DNA of 64,000 nt, taken from assembly GCF_014117265.1 (NCBI RefSeq), contig NZ_CP059833.1, positions 124,001-188,000 of the forward strand. Direction: 5' to 3'. The stretch comes from Corynebacterium hindlerae. Lineage in GTDB: Bacteria; Actinomycetota; Actinomycetes; Mycobacteriales; Mycobacteriaceae. Positions 36,455 through 46,237 of this stretch are shown one piece after another. Below the pieces are notes generated by a model. It was given only the letters and a program-made list of their open reading frames with translations, searched no databases and was not told where the DNA came from. The translations under genes were made by a program, and so were the position numbers. Positions within the stretch are counted from its first letter, which is position 1. Every line of letters begins with the position of its first letter.

Positions 36455-38320
36455 TTACGCTCCCAGCTTGGTCAGCAGCTCAGCCAGAACCTGGGCTGCA
36501 TCGATCTTCATGTTGACGTAGCCGTCCGGCTTAACCTCAGCGTCCGCGAAGGACTTCTCCGCGCCAGCGACCAAGATAGTGCCAGCACCGGCCTCACGCA
36601 GCGCCTTAACGACGTCCGCACCCGTAGCCGCATACTCCTGGTCAGTGCCACACACCACCACGATGTCGGTTTCCTTCGCAGCAGCCGCAAACTCGTCAGT
36701 GCCAGCGACAAGCTGACCTGGGTTCAAAGTTTCGATACCACCGGACGCGAGCAAGTTCGCGGTGAAACCGGTGCGCACATTGTGCTTGGCCAGCGGACCA
36801 ATCGGAATCATGCCGATCAGCGGACGCTTGCCATTGGCTTCCAGGAAGGCGTCGGAGCGGTTACGCAGCGCCTCAAACTCGGCAGCCCACCGGCGCACAC
36901 CGGCTGGTTCGACGCGCAGCTCGGCAGGCAGTGGCTTCTCGCCCAGGTTCGGGAACTCGTTAATGCCCGTGACCTTCTTCACGCGGCGGGCGATGTCGGC
37001 GCGCACCCGCTCGTAAGAAGCATCTAGCTTGTCCTGAACTGCGTCGGCAGCAGCTTGCAGGCCACCCCTGCCCTCAACCTCGGTGAACTCGCCCCATGCC
37101 TTATCAGCCAGCTGCTGGGTCAGGGACTCGACGAAGTAGGAGCCACCAGCAGGGTCAATCACGTGACCGAGGTGGGACTCTTCCAACAGCAACAGGTTAG
37201 TGTTGCGGGCAATGCGAGCAGCGAACACACGAGAGGTTCCCGGCAGACCACCTGAGATGGAGTGGTCGAACGGCAGGACCTCGACATCGTCAGCCCCACC
37301 AACACCAGCAGCGAACGCTGCGACGGTCACGCGGAGCATGTTCACCCATGGATCACGCTGGGAGAACATCGCTGGAGCAGTCAGCGCGTGCTGTGGTGCC
37401 AAACCAGCCTCAGGAGCTCCCAGAACCTCTGCAACGCGGGCCCAGAGGGTCCGGGCAGCGCGGAACTTAGCGATCTGCGCGAATTGATCATCGCTAGCGG
37501 CGAAGCGGAACGCGATCTGGCCCAGCGCATCCTCGATGCTCAGACCGGCTTCGGTCAGCGCGCGGACGTACTCAACACCGGTTGCCAGAGCGAAACCAAT
37601 CTCCTGGGCATCCGTCCCGCCCTGGTTATTGAAGGCCACGGCGTCGACAAGCAGCGTGCGGATGCTGCCAGCGAAGGTGGCATTTTCGACGGCCAGTGCA
37701 ACGGCGTCGTCAAGAGCGATGGACTCGGTGCCCACGAAACCGGCCGAAAGTGGAGCTGCGGACAGTTCAAAACGTGCCTTTTCCGCGACACCAGCCTCCT
37801 CAGCCAGTGCCTTGAGAGCATCGCTGGCAGCTTTGACGTCGGCGCCAGCGAGCACGCGGACCTCAACCAGATCCAGGTATACGTCCTTCAACACAGCAGG
37901 AAGATCCGCAGCGCTCAGGCCCGCGGTGAGGTCAATGACCACAACGGTGGAGCCATTATTCAGGGCGTGCAGAATCGCCTTATTGGTTGCGGCCGCATCA
38001 CCTGCGGTGCCGGAAGCCACGCCACCGAAAGTTTCGGTGACTCCCCAGCCCGAAGCAGTGACATCGCCCCGAGTGTAAGGAAAAACACCAGGCGCAGAAA
38101 CTTCAGCGAGCTCATCTGCGCGGGTGTAGAGCGGATTGACGTCGATGCCTTCGTAGGTGGTGTGGATCAACCTCGTCCACACATCGAGTGGGACATCAGC
38201 AATGTCCTTCTTTTGCACACGAGCAAACACCTTCGCTACTGCCTTGTACCAATCCTGCTGAGTCTCAGCGAAGTCAGCAGGAAGCGAGGTGTTTACCGCG
38301 TCAGACTGTACATCAGTCAC
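36455..38320 (-). CDS. mutA: Methylmalonyl-CoA mutase, small subunit
   Basis: Non-catalytic partner of MutB in the heterodimer; 621 residues from GTG 38320, which has AAGG 6 nt upstream. The open frame runs on to 38446, but that stretch has no family similarity. The barrel domain is present (DVNPLYTRADELAEVSAPGVFPYTRG), while the C-terminal cobalamin-like domain lacks DxHxxG (the region reads VVVCGTDQEYAATGADVV), as expected for the small subunit. First gene of mutA-mutB-meaB. Confidence 0.95.
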   Translation of the reverse strand: MTDVQSDAVNTSLPADFAETQQDWYKAVAKVFARVQKKDIADVPLDVWTRLIHTTYEGIDVNPLYTRADELAEVSAPGVFPYTRGDVTASGWGVTETFGGVASGTAGDAAATNKAILHALNNGSTVVVIDLTAGLSAADLPAVLKDVYLDLVEVRVLAGADVKAASDALKALAEEAGVAEKARFELSAAPLSAGFVGTESIALDDAVALAVENATFAGSIRTLLVDAVAFNNQGGTDAQEIGFALATGVEYVRALTEAGLSIEDALGQIAFRFAASDDQFAQIAKFRAARTLWARVAEVLGAPEAGLAPQHALTAPAMFSQRDPWVNMLRVTVAAFAAGVGGADDVEVLPFDHSISGGLPGTSRVFAARIARNTNLLLLEESHLGHVIDPAGGSYFVESLTQQLADKAWGEFTEVEGRGGLQAAADAVQDKLDASYERVRADIARRVKKVTGINEFPNLGEKPLPAELRVEPAGVRRWAAEFEALRNRSDAFLEANGKRPLIGMIPIGPLAKHNVRTGFTANLLASGGIETLNPGQLVAGTDEFAAAAKETDIVVVCGTDQEYAATGADVVKALREAGAGTILVAGAEKSFADAEVKPDGYVNMKIDAAQVLAELLTKLGA

Positions 38321-38616
38321 TACGGACCTTCTCCCCTTGTGCTTGAACCCGGGCAGGAACGAGTCTCCACCCGGATCGGTTACGTTCAGTTCAAAACACC
38401 ATGAGCAATTCCATACAGGTACGGCCTCGCTCACAATCACTAACAAGTGTAGCCACCACCGCAGTGAATTGTTGCGTATTTGCGCACATACAGGGAGGCG
38501 AATTCACCATCGAACTCATAAAGCTGCAGTTAAAGCGGTGTAACAACGCTGAATTCGGGGCTAATGTTGACGCCGCCCACTACACCCGCTCAACCACTAA
38601 ACTAACCTGGAATACC
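38321..38616. other. Divergent intergenic region between mutA and the TVP38-family gene
   Basis: 296 bp separating divergent starts, so it must hold two promoters. I see no unambiguous -35/-10 pair or palindrome. The in-frame open stretch 38401-38616 upstream of the TVP38-like start has no protein-like features and I take it as non-coding. Confidence 0.5.
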
Positions 38617-39309
38617 ATGCGAACCCAAGGACCACCGTGGTGGCGGATCTGTGCATTTCTCGCGTTCCTCGCTGCCGGAATCGTCCTCGCGACGACAGTG
38701 CAGCTCCCCTCCATCACTGAGATGCGCCAATGGGTAGACAGCTACGGCCAGTGGTCCATCGCGCTGTTTGCACTCCTCTATGTCACGGTGACGCAGTTCC
38801 CCATCCCCCGTACCGCACTGACGGTTTCGTCCGGACTGCTCTTTGGACCAGCGTTGGGGATAGGAATTGCACTGCTGGGGACGACGCTCGCCGCCCTCAT
38901 CAACATCACGCTCGTGCGGGCTTTGTTGGGATCTGATCCGGAAGGCTCTACAGCGGACTCGTGGACTTCACGTCTTGCACGGACCCACCGCAACCACAAG
39001 GCCTTAACAAAGATCAATCAGCGGTTGCAGCACCGCGGATTCTTCTCCATTTTCTGCCTGCGGTTAATTCCCGGCATTCCTTTCTCAGTACTGAACTACG
39101 CCTGCGCCATCACTCCCGTAAAACGCAAAGACTTTACCCTAGCGACACTGTGTGGCTCTGCCCCGTCGACGATTATTGGAGTGTTGCTCGGCGACTCTGT
39201 GGCGTTAGGGGAAAACAATCACGCCGCGCTCCTTTTGGGAACCCTGTTTATCATCGGAGTCCTTGGATTTACGGCGGATTTATTGCTACCAGTCAAGTCT
39301 AAAACGTAG
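38617..39309 (+). CDS. TVP38/TMEM64-family membrane protein
   Basis: 230 residues from ATG 38617 (MRTQGPPWWRICAFLAF). About five to six hydrophobic segments. The family motif region FPIPRTALTVSSGLLFGPALGIGIALLGTTLAA and the re-entrant loop region HRGFFSIFCLRLIPGIPFSVLNYACAIT are clear. These proteins of the DedA/VTT superfamily are linked to lipid movement across membranes; no substrate is known here. The same gene (Rv1491c) neighbours mutAB in M. tuberculosis. The open frame extends upstream to 38401, but without similarity. Confidence 0.85.
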   Translation: MRTQGPPWWRICAFLAFLAAGIVLATTVQLPSITEMRQWVDSYGQWSIALFALLYVTVTQFPIPRTALTVSSGLLFGPALGIGIALLGTTLAALINITLVRALLGSDPEGSTADSWTSRLARTHRNHKALTKINQRLQHRGFFSIFCLRLIPGIPFSVLNYACAITPVKRKDFTLATLCGSAPSTIIGVLLGDSVALGENNHAALLLGTLFIIGVLGFTADLLLPVKSKT

Positions 39310-39318
39310 ACTAGGCTC

Positions 39319-39927
39319 ATGTTTGCGATCCATGCCCGCTATCGTGGCCGCGCTGTCCGGCGCGCCGAACTCGTCGCCCGCTCCGCGGAAGCTCTGTCCA
39401 CTATGGAAGGCGTCGGCACATTTGACATCCTTGGTGTGGAGGACATTTGCGCGGTAGTTGACACCCCGGAAGCAGTAGCCGATACGACGATGGCGCTGTT
39501 GTCCGCTGGGGAATGGGCAATCGGGATCGGCATCGCGCCCACAGCTACGAACCCAACCTCGGACGTCGTCACTAAGATTGCCGGTGCTGCACTAGGCGCC
39601 CGGGCACGGGTGGGCGTCGTCAAGGTGCGGGTTCATGGCCCACGTACGCTAAAGCCGGACGCCGACGAGTGGGCCAGCGACATCGCCGCCTGTTTCCTGA
39701 TGCTCGCCACCGTACTGGCTAAGCGCAGCATCGAAGGGCGCGAAGCTACGTCACTGATGCGGCGTGGCTATAACCAAAACGAAGCCGCCGCAGAGCTGGG
39801 AATCACCAAGCAGGCGATGTCCCAACGGCTGCAGGCGGCTGGGTGGCAAGCGGAAACTGCCGGGTGGCAGCTTGCCGTTAATCTTCTTCGACGGGCTGAG
39901 GAGCTAACTGAGGCTCCGGGAAGCTAG
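39319..39927 (+). CDS. Conserved hypothetical protein with C-terminal helix-turn-helix
   Basis: 202 residues. The N-terminal part is an alpha/beta domain (FDILGVEDICAVVDTPEAVADTTMALLSAGEWAIGIGI). The C-terminus has a good helix-turn-helix NQNEAAAELGITKQAMSQRL followed by a duplicated AAGWQAETAGWQLA. It is therefore likely a DNA-binding protein, possibly a small regulator. It begins 9 nt after the TVP38-like gene and converges on the SPFH gene, with a 50-nt overlap of coding sequence. Confidence 0.75.
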   Translation: MFAIHARYRGRAVRRAELVARSAEALSTMEGVGTFDILGVEDICAVVDTPEAVADTTMALLSAGEWAIGIGIAPTATNPTSDVVTKIAGAALGARARVGVVKVRVHGPRTLKPDADEWASDIAACFLMLATVLAKRSIEGREATSLMRRGYNQNEAAAELGITKQAMSQRLQAAGWQAETAGWQLAVNLLRRAEELTEAPGS

Positions 39928-41068
39928 GCTGTGGCTGAGCCTGCGGCAGCTGCTTCTTGAGCTCAGGAACCTCCGGCTCGACAGGCTTGTTGGCCACTGC
40001 ATTCGCAGCTGCGACGGCAGCCGCAATTTCCGGATCCGATTCCGTGTTGAACCACTCGTCGGTATCTTCCTGCTCCGTGATCTTCTTATCGGTTTCGCTC
40101 ACCGCTGGTGGCTCGTAACGGAAGACCCCATCGTCGTCCTTCTTCGCCATCGCGCGGGCGAATTGTTCCAGGGAATCCCCGAACTGGCTCGGAACCATCC
40201 AGACCTTGTTCGCGGAACCCTGTGCCATCTTCGGCAACTTCTCCAGGTACTGGTACGCCAAGACTTCTGGCGTGAGCTGCGAGGACTTGATCGCCGCGTT
40301 GACCTTCTGAATCGAACGTGCTTCACCCTGGGCCTTGAGGTACTTCGCCGCACGCTCGCCCTCTGCCCGCAGGATCATCGCCTGGCGCTCTGCCTCTGCG
40401 GCGAGAATTGCAGCGTGCTTCTCGCCTTCCGCAGCCAGGATCTTGGCCTGCTTTTCACCCTCAGCGGTCTTGATGTCCGCCTCACGCTGACCTTCTGCGG
40501 TAAGAATTGTGGCGCGCTTCTCGCGGTCCGCTTTCATCTGCTTTTCCATCGACTGCTGAATCGATGGTGGTGGATCAATTGCCTTCAATTCCACGCGGGA
40601 GATACGAAGGCCCCACTTGGTGGTAGCTGCGTCCAGCTCACCACGCAGCCGACGGTTGATCACTTCACGGGAGGTCAGGGTCTCCTCCAGCGTCATACCA
40701 CCGACAACATCGCGCAGCGTTGCGGTGGAAATCTGCTCCACACCCACGATGTAGTTATCCACGCCGTAAATGGCGCGCGCCGGATCGTTGATCTGGAACG
40801 TCACCACGGTGTCAATAGCCACCGTCAGGTTGTCCTCGGTAATCACCGCTTGCGGTGGGAATGATACGACGCGCTCGCGGGTATCCACCTTGGCACGAAC
40901 CCGGTCAACAAACGGCACCAGCAACGTGATGCCACCGGACACTGTCCTGGTGTATCGTCCGAGGCGCTCAATAACTGCCGCTTCTCCCTGTGGAATCAAC
41001 GCGATGGATTTCACCAGCACAATCACCACAAAGAGCAAAATGACGATGAGGGCAAAAAGACCTGCCAT
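39878..41068 (-). CDS. SPFH/stomatin-family membrane protein (QmcA-like)
   Basis: 396 residues. One N-terminal membrane anchor (LFALIVILLFVVIVLVKSIALI), then the SPFH/band-7 domain (RLGRYTRTVSGGITLLVPFVDRV), then a long Ala/Glu/Lys coiled coil (EGEKQAKILAAEGEKHAAILAAEAE). The tail is acidic and Pro/Gln-rich (QPQPSFPEPQLAPQP) and is encoded in the part overlapping the convergent gene. Such proteins form membrane rings or rafts that regulate FtsH-type proteases. It is paired with an upstream NfeD gene with no gap, the classical NfeD-stomatin operon. Confidence 0.92.
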   Translation of the reverse strand: MAGLFALIVILLFVVIVLVKSIALIPQGEAAVIERLGRYTRTVSGGITLLVPFVDRVRAKVDTRERVVSFPPQAVITEDNLTVAIDTVVTFQINDPARAIYGVDNYIVGVEQISTATLRDVVGGMTLEETLTSREVINRRLRGELDAATTKWGLRISRVELKAIDPPPSIQQSMEKQMKADREKRATILTAEGQREADIKTAEGEKQAKILAAEGEKHAAILAAEAERQAMILRAEGERAAKYLKAQGEARSIQKVNAAIKSSQLTPEVLAYQYLEKLPKMAQGSANKVWMVPSQFGDSLEQFARAMAKKDDDGVFRYEPPAVSETDKKITEQEDTDEWFNTESDPEIAAAVAAANAVANKPVEPEVPELKKQLPQAQPQPSFPEPQLAPQPVEED

Positions 41069-41497
41069 CTATAGCTCCTTCCACACGACGGCGGTTGTGC
41101 CATCGATACTTACTACGTTTACTTCTTCGCCGACCGCGATCGGGGTCGTGGGATCGATACTCCGGGCAGACCAAATCGAACCATCCAACCGGACCTGGCC
41201 CCCGGTACCAGTTACCTCTTCCAGCACCACTGCGCGCTGTCCCTCCAAGGCCTTCACCGACGTATCCAGCACCGGCTTTCTAGTCAAATGCCGATGCAGA
41301 TATGGCTTGAGGAAGACCAACAGGAGGAGGGCCGAGACGGCGAAGCAGGCAATTTCGGCCCACAACGGGATGCCAGGAATGGCGGCACCGGCCGTCGCTA
41401 AGGCTGCCCCGGCAAGCATGAGCATGGTGAACTCGCCGGCGAGCAATTCCGCTGATGCCAGGACGAGCGCTGCAATAAACCAAATGATGGGTCCCAC
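41069..41497 (-). CDS. NfeD-like membrane protein
   Basis: 142 residues. Three to four hydrophobic segments (IIWFIAALVLASAELLAGEF, AGAALATAGAAIPGIP, IACFAVSALLLLVFL) precede a small C-terminal OB-fold (ALEGQRAVVLEEVTGTGGQVRLDGSIWSARS). This is the short NfeD form without the N-terminal ClpP-like protease. Its stop abuts the start of the SPFH gene, so the two proteins probably work together in the membrane. Confidence 0.9.
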   Translation of the reverse strand: MGPIIWFIAALVLASAELLAGEFTMLMLAGAALATAGAAIPGIPLWAEIACFAVSALLLLVFLKPYLHRHLTRKPVLDTSVKALEGQRAVVLEEVTGTGGQVRLDGSIWSARSIDPTTPIAVGEEVNVVSIDGTTAVVWKEL

Positions 41498-41537
41498 GAT
41501 TTACTAATCTACCTAAACGTGTACTTCGGGGGCGACG

Positions 41538-42374
41538 CTAACGAAAATCTTCTTTACTTAGTTCCGGGACGGTGACCCAGTCCACCAGCTTCTCCACCGC
41601 CCCGATCAGTGTCGCATCCAGGTCCCGGAAGCTTTCCACGGCGTTATATACGCGGTTCCAGCCTTCCCGAGGATCACTCCACCCCACGCGACGGCACACT
41701 CCCGTCTTCCAGTCCTCCCCGTACGGCACCTCCGGCCACGCGCGCAGGCCCAGCTTGTTCGGCTTCACAGCAGCCCAAATATCGATGAATGGGTGCCCGG
41801 TGACCAGCACGTGTGGGCCCACGTTCTCCACCAACCGGGTCTCTTTAGAACCTTGCACCAGGTGGTCAGCTAACACCCCGACGCGACGACCCGGCCCCGG
41901 ACCAAACTCGGCGAGGCGTTCCGGGAGATTGTCCAGTCCCTCCAGATACTCCACCACTACGCCCTCGACGCGCAGGTCATGGCCCCAAATCTTTTCCACG
42001 ATCGCCGCATCATGGATGCCCTCCACCCAAATCCGCGACGGCGCGGCCACCTTGGCTTGGACGTTTGCCACCTTGCGGGATCCAGAGTTTGACTGCGCCG
42101 GGGCTTGCTTTGGCACATATCGCGTCAGGGACACTCGCTGCCCCTCCACCAGGAACGCGCCGGTGACCATCTTGAACAGTCGCTCTCGGCCGTGCCGATC
42201 CTCTAACCGAATGAAATCGCCGTCGTAGGTGCGCTCGAAGCCTACCACCGCGCCGACAAAGCCGTCAGCCAGCACCTCAACCACCAGTCCGGGCTCCGCC
42301 GGAACCGCGGGATACTGTGGCCGCTTGCTGCGGGAATGTCCGGAAAAGATGTCTCCTGCATATCGGTCAGTCAT
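41538..42374 (-). CDS. DUF3097 family protein
   Basis: 278 residues from ATG 42374 (a TTG lies 9 nt upstream). An actinobacterial conserved family of unknown function. The N-terminal region looks like a small beta-barrel (GLVVEVLADGFVGAVVGFERTYDGDF). The centre resembles a Toprim fold: IWVEGIHDAAIVEKIWG has the Glu of the first motif, and RRVGVLADHLVQGSKETRL an Asp-rich second. Toprim is my inference. Divergent from the next hypothetical gene by 34 bp. Confidence 0.85.
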   Translation of the reverse strand: MTDRYAGDIFSGHSRSKRPQYPAVPAEPGLVVEVLADGFVGAVVGFERTYDGDFIRLEDRHGRERLFKMVTGAFLVEGQRVSLTRYVPKQAPAQSNSGSRKVANVQAKVAAPSRIWVEGIHDAAIVEKIWGHDLRVEGVVVEYLEGLDNLPERLAEFGPGPGRRVGVLADHLVQGSKETRLVENVGPHVLVTGHPFIDIWAAVKPNKLGLRAWPEVPYGEDWKTGVCRRVGWSDPREGWNRVYNAVESFRDLDATLIGAVEKLVDWVTVPELSKEDFR

Positions 42375-42408
42375 GACAGTCAAGCCTATCGGGTAACTTA
42401 TCTAGATT

Positions 42409-43188
42409 ATGGATCAGCGCGCACATGTCTACTCCCCGCTCCAGAACATCGCGATCTGGTTGGCGTCGTGGCTGCACGGCCACATCGCCACCGATGAATG
42501 TGTGGACGCGCTGCGCGCGCTGGGCGGAGACATCAGGATCGCTGGCGTGCAACCTGATGCGCCTGGAAACACGCTTGAGCTGCTGCGTACCATCCGGCGG
42601 CTGGCGGCCGAAAGCCTGGATGCTGGGGAACCCGTCATCCAGCTCGTATTGTGCGGCCCGGGTGAGGCGCCAGGGCTGCGGGCTGGCTCGCCGAGCGCCC
42701 GGGCCACGCTGGCGAGCGGAATGGGCGCGTTGGTGCTACCCACCCCGGACAGGTTTCGCAGCCACGTGGTGGTGCCCGTGGACCGCGGCGGCGGGTTGGC
42801 ATGCGAGATTTTCGCCGAGGCGGAGCCGTTGCCTGCGCAGCACTACCTCTCCCCTGGGGAGGCAGACCTGCTGCTTGCCGACGCCACCCGCTCCGCGGCG
42901 CAGCTTATCGACGCCATCCCCCACGTCACTCCGGACCTGCCGAACCCCCGCCTCACAGTTGGCACCCTAACGGACTTCTATGACACCCCAGGTCTTCCGT
43001 TTTCTACCCCACCGCGCGCCGCGAAACTGTTCGCTCGCGCGGACCGGGTGGCTGCGATCATTGAAACGGTGTCCAGCCATGTTGGGGATCATTCTCTGGA
43101 CCCGGTGTTGCTCCCGCTCATGCGCAATGTCCGGATGGCGCGCACCGCTGGGGTGAGCTACGCGGTGCACGAATTGGCGCGGTGTTAA
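42409..43188 (+). CDS. Conserved hypothetical protein
   Basis: 259 residues; not a family I can name. Soluble, alpha/beta, without signal peptide or membrane segment. Notable stretches are [18 protein letters not shown] at the N-terminus, suggestive of a proteobacterial-like small-molecule sensor helix, and the closing [11 protein letters not shown] with a C-terminal Cys. It has a similar place in corynebacterial genomes between DUF3097 and ferrochelatase, as far as I recall. It converges on hemH with a 4-nt overlap. Confidence 0.72.
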   Translation: MDQRAHVYSPLQNIAIWLASWLHGHIATDECVDALRALGGDIRIAGVQPDAPGNTLELLRTIRRLAAESLDAGEPVIQLVLCGPGEAPGLRAGSPSARATLASGMGALVLPTPDRFRSHVVVPVDRGGGLACEIFAEAEPLPAQHYLSPGEADLLLADATRSAAQLIDAIPHVTPDLPNPRLTVGTLTDFYDTPGLPFSTPPRAAKLFARADRVAAIIETVSSHVGDHSLDPVLLPLMRNVRMARTAGVSYAVHELARC

Positions 43189-44237
43189 GAGGATCGCGGG
43201 CGGCGCGTCGGGACGCAGCAGTTCGCGGCGCAAGGTTGCCCGTTGACGCTGCAGCCACGGCCAAGACGCTGTGGTTGCTGCTGAGCATGTTCGCGCAGCA
43301 GCTCAATTACTAGCTGGGTGAATTCCTCCGTGGGGCCGATCGTTGCGGCGCGGACAACACGCTGGCCATTCTTGTTAGCTTCGTCCGTGAGCTCCGTGTC
43401 AAGGTCCCACACGACCTCGATGTGGTCGGAGATGAACCCGACTGGGTAGACGATGAGATTGCGGACGCCGTCGTCGGCAAGCGCGGCAGCATGGTCGACG
43501 ATGTCCGGTTCCAACCACGGGATGTGCGGGGCGCCGGAACGAGACTGCCAGACCAGATCCCAGTCAGCAATTCCCAGCTCGGCCGCGATGAGTTCCGCGG
43601 AGCGGCGTACCTGAGTGGAATAAAGCGGGCCGTCGTCAGGGGTGCCGGAGGATTGGTCAGCGGCCGTGGGGATGGAATGGGCGGTGAAGACGAGGCGGAA
43701 TTCAGCTTCGCCTAAGGCAGTGATGGCGTCCCGTACGCTATCGACGCTTGCTTTGATGAACAGCGGGTGGTCATAGAATTGGCGCAGCTTAGTGAACGTG
43801 ACCTCGGGAAGGCCGCGTTGTTGCAGGTGCTTGCGGATGTGGGTGATGTCTTCGTCATATTGTCGGCATCCTGAGTATCCGCCCCACGCGGAGGTTGCCA
43901 GGACTGCGACGTTGCGGTGCCCGTCCGCCACCAGCTGCTCGGCGGCCTCGGTCCCGAAGGGGTGCCAGTTCCGGTTGCCGAAGTAGATGGGAAGCCCAGG
44001 AAGGGCCCGTTGGAGGTGCGCGACGATCTCCCGGTTCAATCCGTTGAGCGGGCTGACGCCGTCGAAGTGGTAGTAGTGCTCACAGACGTCGTCGAGTCGC
44101 TCTGGCGGGATACCGCGCCCACGGGTGACGTTTTCCATGAAGGGGCGCACGTCGGCAACGCCCTCAGGCCCGCCAAACGACAACACGAGAAGTGCATCGA
44201 ATGGCAGGCCTGAGATCAAGTCCTCGTTCTGGGTCAT
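43185..44237 (-). CDS. hemH: Coproporphyrin/protoporphyrin ferrochelatase with [2Fe-2S] cysteines
   Basis: Inserts iron into the porphyrin in haem synthesis; 350 residues. In actinobacteria this enzyme acts on coproporphyrin III (CpfC) in the coproporphyrin-dependent pathway, and the name cpfC is equally good. Seen directly: VLSFGGPEG, the active-site region FTAHSIP (His), WDLDTE, and the four cluster cysteines, C124 (YSGCRQY) and the C-terminal [14 protein letters not shown] [2Fe-2S] cluster links its activity to the suf operon at the other end of the window. The start is ATG 44237. Confidence 0.95.
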   Translation of the reverse strand: MTQNEDLISGLPFDALLVLSFGGPEGVADVRPFMENVTRGRGIPPERLDDVCEHYYHFDGVSPLNGLNREIVAHLQRALPGLPIYFGNRNWHPFGTEAAEQLVADGHRNVAVLATSAWGGYSGCRQYDEDITHIRKHLQQRGLPEVTFTKLRQFYDHPLFIKASVDSVRDAITALGEAEFRLVFTAHSIPTAADQSSGTPDDGPLYSTQVRRSAELIAAELGIADWDLVWQSRSGAPHIPWLEPDIVDHAAALADDGVRNLIVYPVGFISDHIEVVWDLDTELTDEANKNGQRVVRAATIGPTEEFTQLVIELLREHAQQQPQRLGRGCSVNGQPCAANCCVPTRRPRSS

Positions 44238-44262
44238 GCAGACTACCCTAGCGCACGCGGTG

Positions 44263-45942
44263 TTAGATCAATCGCACGGCGTAGGGGCTCATTCCACTCC
44301 AGCGAACCGGGTTGACCGACACCGTTGCTCCGGACTGTGGGGCTTCGATCATCATGCCGTCACCGAGGTAGATCGCAACGTGATTTTCTGCGTTTGGACC
44401 GTAGAAGATGAGGTCGCCACGTTGCATCTCGCTTGGAGACACCTTGGTACCGCGCTGGTACTGGTAGCCGGTGTAGTGTGGCAGATCGATGCCGACGCCG
44501 GCGAAGGCGTAGAGCACCAGACCAGAGCAGTCGAAGCCGATCTTGTTGTAGTCGCCGTAGGAGTCAGCGACGCCGCCATCGCGGATACCCTGGGTTGGGC
44601 CGTTCGCGTCGCCACCACCCCAGGCGTAAGGTACGCCGACCTGGGCTTGAGCGCGAGCAATCATGGTTTCGATGCGTTGCGCGCGGCTACCGGTGGCCGG
44701 GGCCGTCGGTGCATTGCCGGACGGCTTAGCGACGGCCCCAACCGCCGCAGCTAATGCGTCAGCGAGATTACCCAAGTCAAGGTAATCGTTCTCACCAAAG
44801 ATCCCACTGTTTGCTTGAGTGTTTGCTGCCTCGGCTGCGGCGAGCGCTGCGGCCGCAGCGGTAGCGGCTGCCACAGCATCGTTTTGCTGCTGTTGCAGTT
44901 CAGCTTCGCGTTGCTGTCGTGCGGCTGCCTCTGCCTGGGCTGCAGCAGCAGCGGCTGCGGCTTGCTCCGCCTGAGCCTGGGCAGCGGCGCGTTCCGCCTC
45001 AGCTGCCGCGGCTGCGCGGGCGCGGGCCTCGGCCTCTGCTTGTGCTTTTTGGCGAGCCTCTTCCTCGGCCTTTGCCTTGGCGGCAGCGGCTTCCGCTGCG
45101 GCCTTCTCGGCAGCCTTGCGCTCCTCCTCCGCCTTTAGGAAGTCCTGGTATTCCTTGCGCTGCTGATGCAAAGTGCCACTGTTAGCCTTCGCAGCTTCGA
45201 GACGAGCCTTAGCGGTGTTTCGCTCTTCTACCAGGCTCTTGTGCTCGGCGTTGCGCTGGGCCAACAGTGCAGAGTTGGTGTCGTACGCTTGCTGCGCAGC
45301 GGACTGGGCAGCGGATGCTTCCCGTTCCCGCTGTTCTGCAATGGCGCGCTTTTCACGCAGCACAGATTCTTTGTTTGCGGCTTCGGTACGCAGGCGATCC
45401 AGCTCTTCGATCGCTGCACGCTGCTTGGCCGCGTTCTGGCGCAGGTACGTTTGGCGAGCTAGAGCGTCCTCGGTGTTGCCGGTGCCGGCTGCACCGGAGA
45501 CGGCACCATTGGCGGAACCGCGTCGGTAAGCCGCGCGGGAGACTTCGTCGAGGGTGTGCTGAGCCTGTTCGATCGCTTTCTGGCTGGCATCCAAATCCTG
45601 CTTGGCAAGGTCGACTTCTTCGCGCGCCTTTTGAGCTTCGGCCTGTGCAGTTTGCAGGTCGACCATCGCCTTGTTCACGGCTTCGCGCAGTCCACCCATC
45701 TCGTTTTCGAGGCGAGTAATCTCGGCCTCTTTTTCAGACAAGGTGGTGGCAAGGCGCGCGACGTCCCCGTTACCTGCGTTGACTGCATCCTCGGCTGCCT
45801 TGATGTCCGCGTCGGACGGGTTCGGTGGAGGTACCGGTTGGGCGAGCGCAGTCGCCGAACCAATGGTCGCGCAGCATGCTGCAACCGCCACCAAAGCCCT
45901 GGCTGAGGCCAGGCGGGACTGCGGATCCTTGATCGTTGCCAC
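44263..45942 (-). CDS. Secreted NlpC/P60 peptidoglycan hydrolase, RipA/RipC type
   Basis: 559 residues from GTG 45942, which has GGAG 8 nt upstream. Signal peptide ending [13 protein letters not shown], then two coiled-coil stretches (about 40-200) and a very long Ala/Glu/Lys/Gln-rich helix, and a C-terminal NlpC/P60 domain. Catalytic Cys is in [12 protein letters not shown] and His in [11 protein letters not shown]. It cleaves stem peptides (D-Glu-mDAP) during septum splitting; the coiled coil probably keeps the active site off until an FtsX-type partner acts. It sits between hemH and acn, like ripA/ripB in M. tuberculosis. Confidence 0.92.
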   Translation of the reverse strand: MATIKDPQSRLASARALVAVAACCATIGSATALAQPVPPPNPSDADIKAAEDAVNAGNGDVARLATTLSEKEAEITRLENEMGGLREAVNKAMVDLQTAQAEAQKAREEVDLAKQDLDASQKAIEQAQHTLDEVSRAAYRRGSANGAVSGAAGTGNTEDALARQTYLRQNAAKQRAAIEELDRLRTEAANKESVLREKRAIAEQREREASAAQSAAQQAYDTNSALLAQRNAEHKSLVEERNTAKARLEAAKANSGTLHQQRKEYQDFLKAEEERKAAEKAAAEAAAAKAKAEEEARQKAQAEAEARARAAAAAEAERAAAQAQAEQAAAAAAAAQAEAAARQQREAELQQQQNDAVAAATAAAAALAAAEAANTQANSGIFGENDYLDLGNLADALAAAVGAVAKPSGNAPTAPATGSRAQRIETMIARAQAQVGVPYAWGGGDANGPTQGIRDGGVADSYGDYNKIGFDCSGLVLYAFAGVGIDLPHYTGYQYQRGTKVSPSEMQRGDLIFYGPNAENHVAIYLGDGMMIEAPQSGATVSVNPVRWSGMSPYAVRLI

Positions 45943-46173
45943 GGGGTAACTCCATTCACCTTCGCTAACTGCGTACAGGATGTGGCTCACGCGTCCCGCC
46001 AACACACATTAGGTCAACCTTCTAGGCTTGATTTCTGCACAATGCTTCCCCACATCAGCAAATACAGCCTCAATTAACTTATTGTGAATCAGCCAACTCA
46101 TGAGCCGACAACAAGAACAATAAGCCACAACGACCCAATAAAGACACTCTTGACTCGTTAGTCACACTAGTAA

Positions 46174-46210
46174 AGGCCAGCCCCATGACTTACGTTTATG
46201 GTGCTGGCCT
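46174..46210. terminator. Stem-loop downstream of the Rv1476-like gene
   Basis: Stem AGGCCAGC-C-CCAT / ATGG-T-GCTGGCCT: 12 paired bases with one internal mismatch and an 11-nt loop. It is 90 nt after the upstream gene's stop, without a T-run. The nearby 46006-46300 stretch contains no gene. Confidence 0.5.
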
Positions 46211-46237
46211 GCGAGAATGTTACGGAATGATATCGAA

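Noticed and set aside
37262..38404. 380-codon open frame opposite mutA
   Set aside because: Shadow of the MutA reading frame; no similarity and no start signal.
44811..45142. Low-complexity GC-rich stretch (repeated GCT/GCG/GCC codons) as a tandem DNA repeat
   Set aside because: It encodes the Ala/Glu/Gln-rich helix of the NlpC/P60 hydrolase; the DNA units are irregular, so it is protein-level low complexity.
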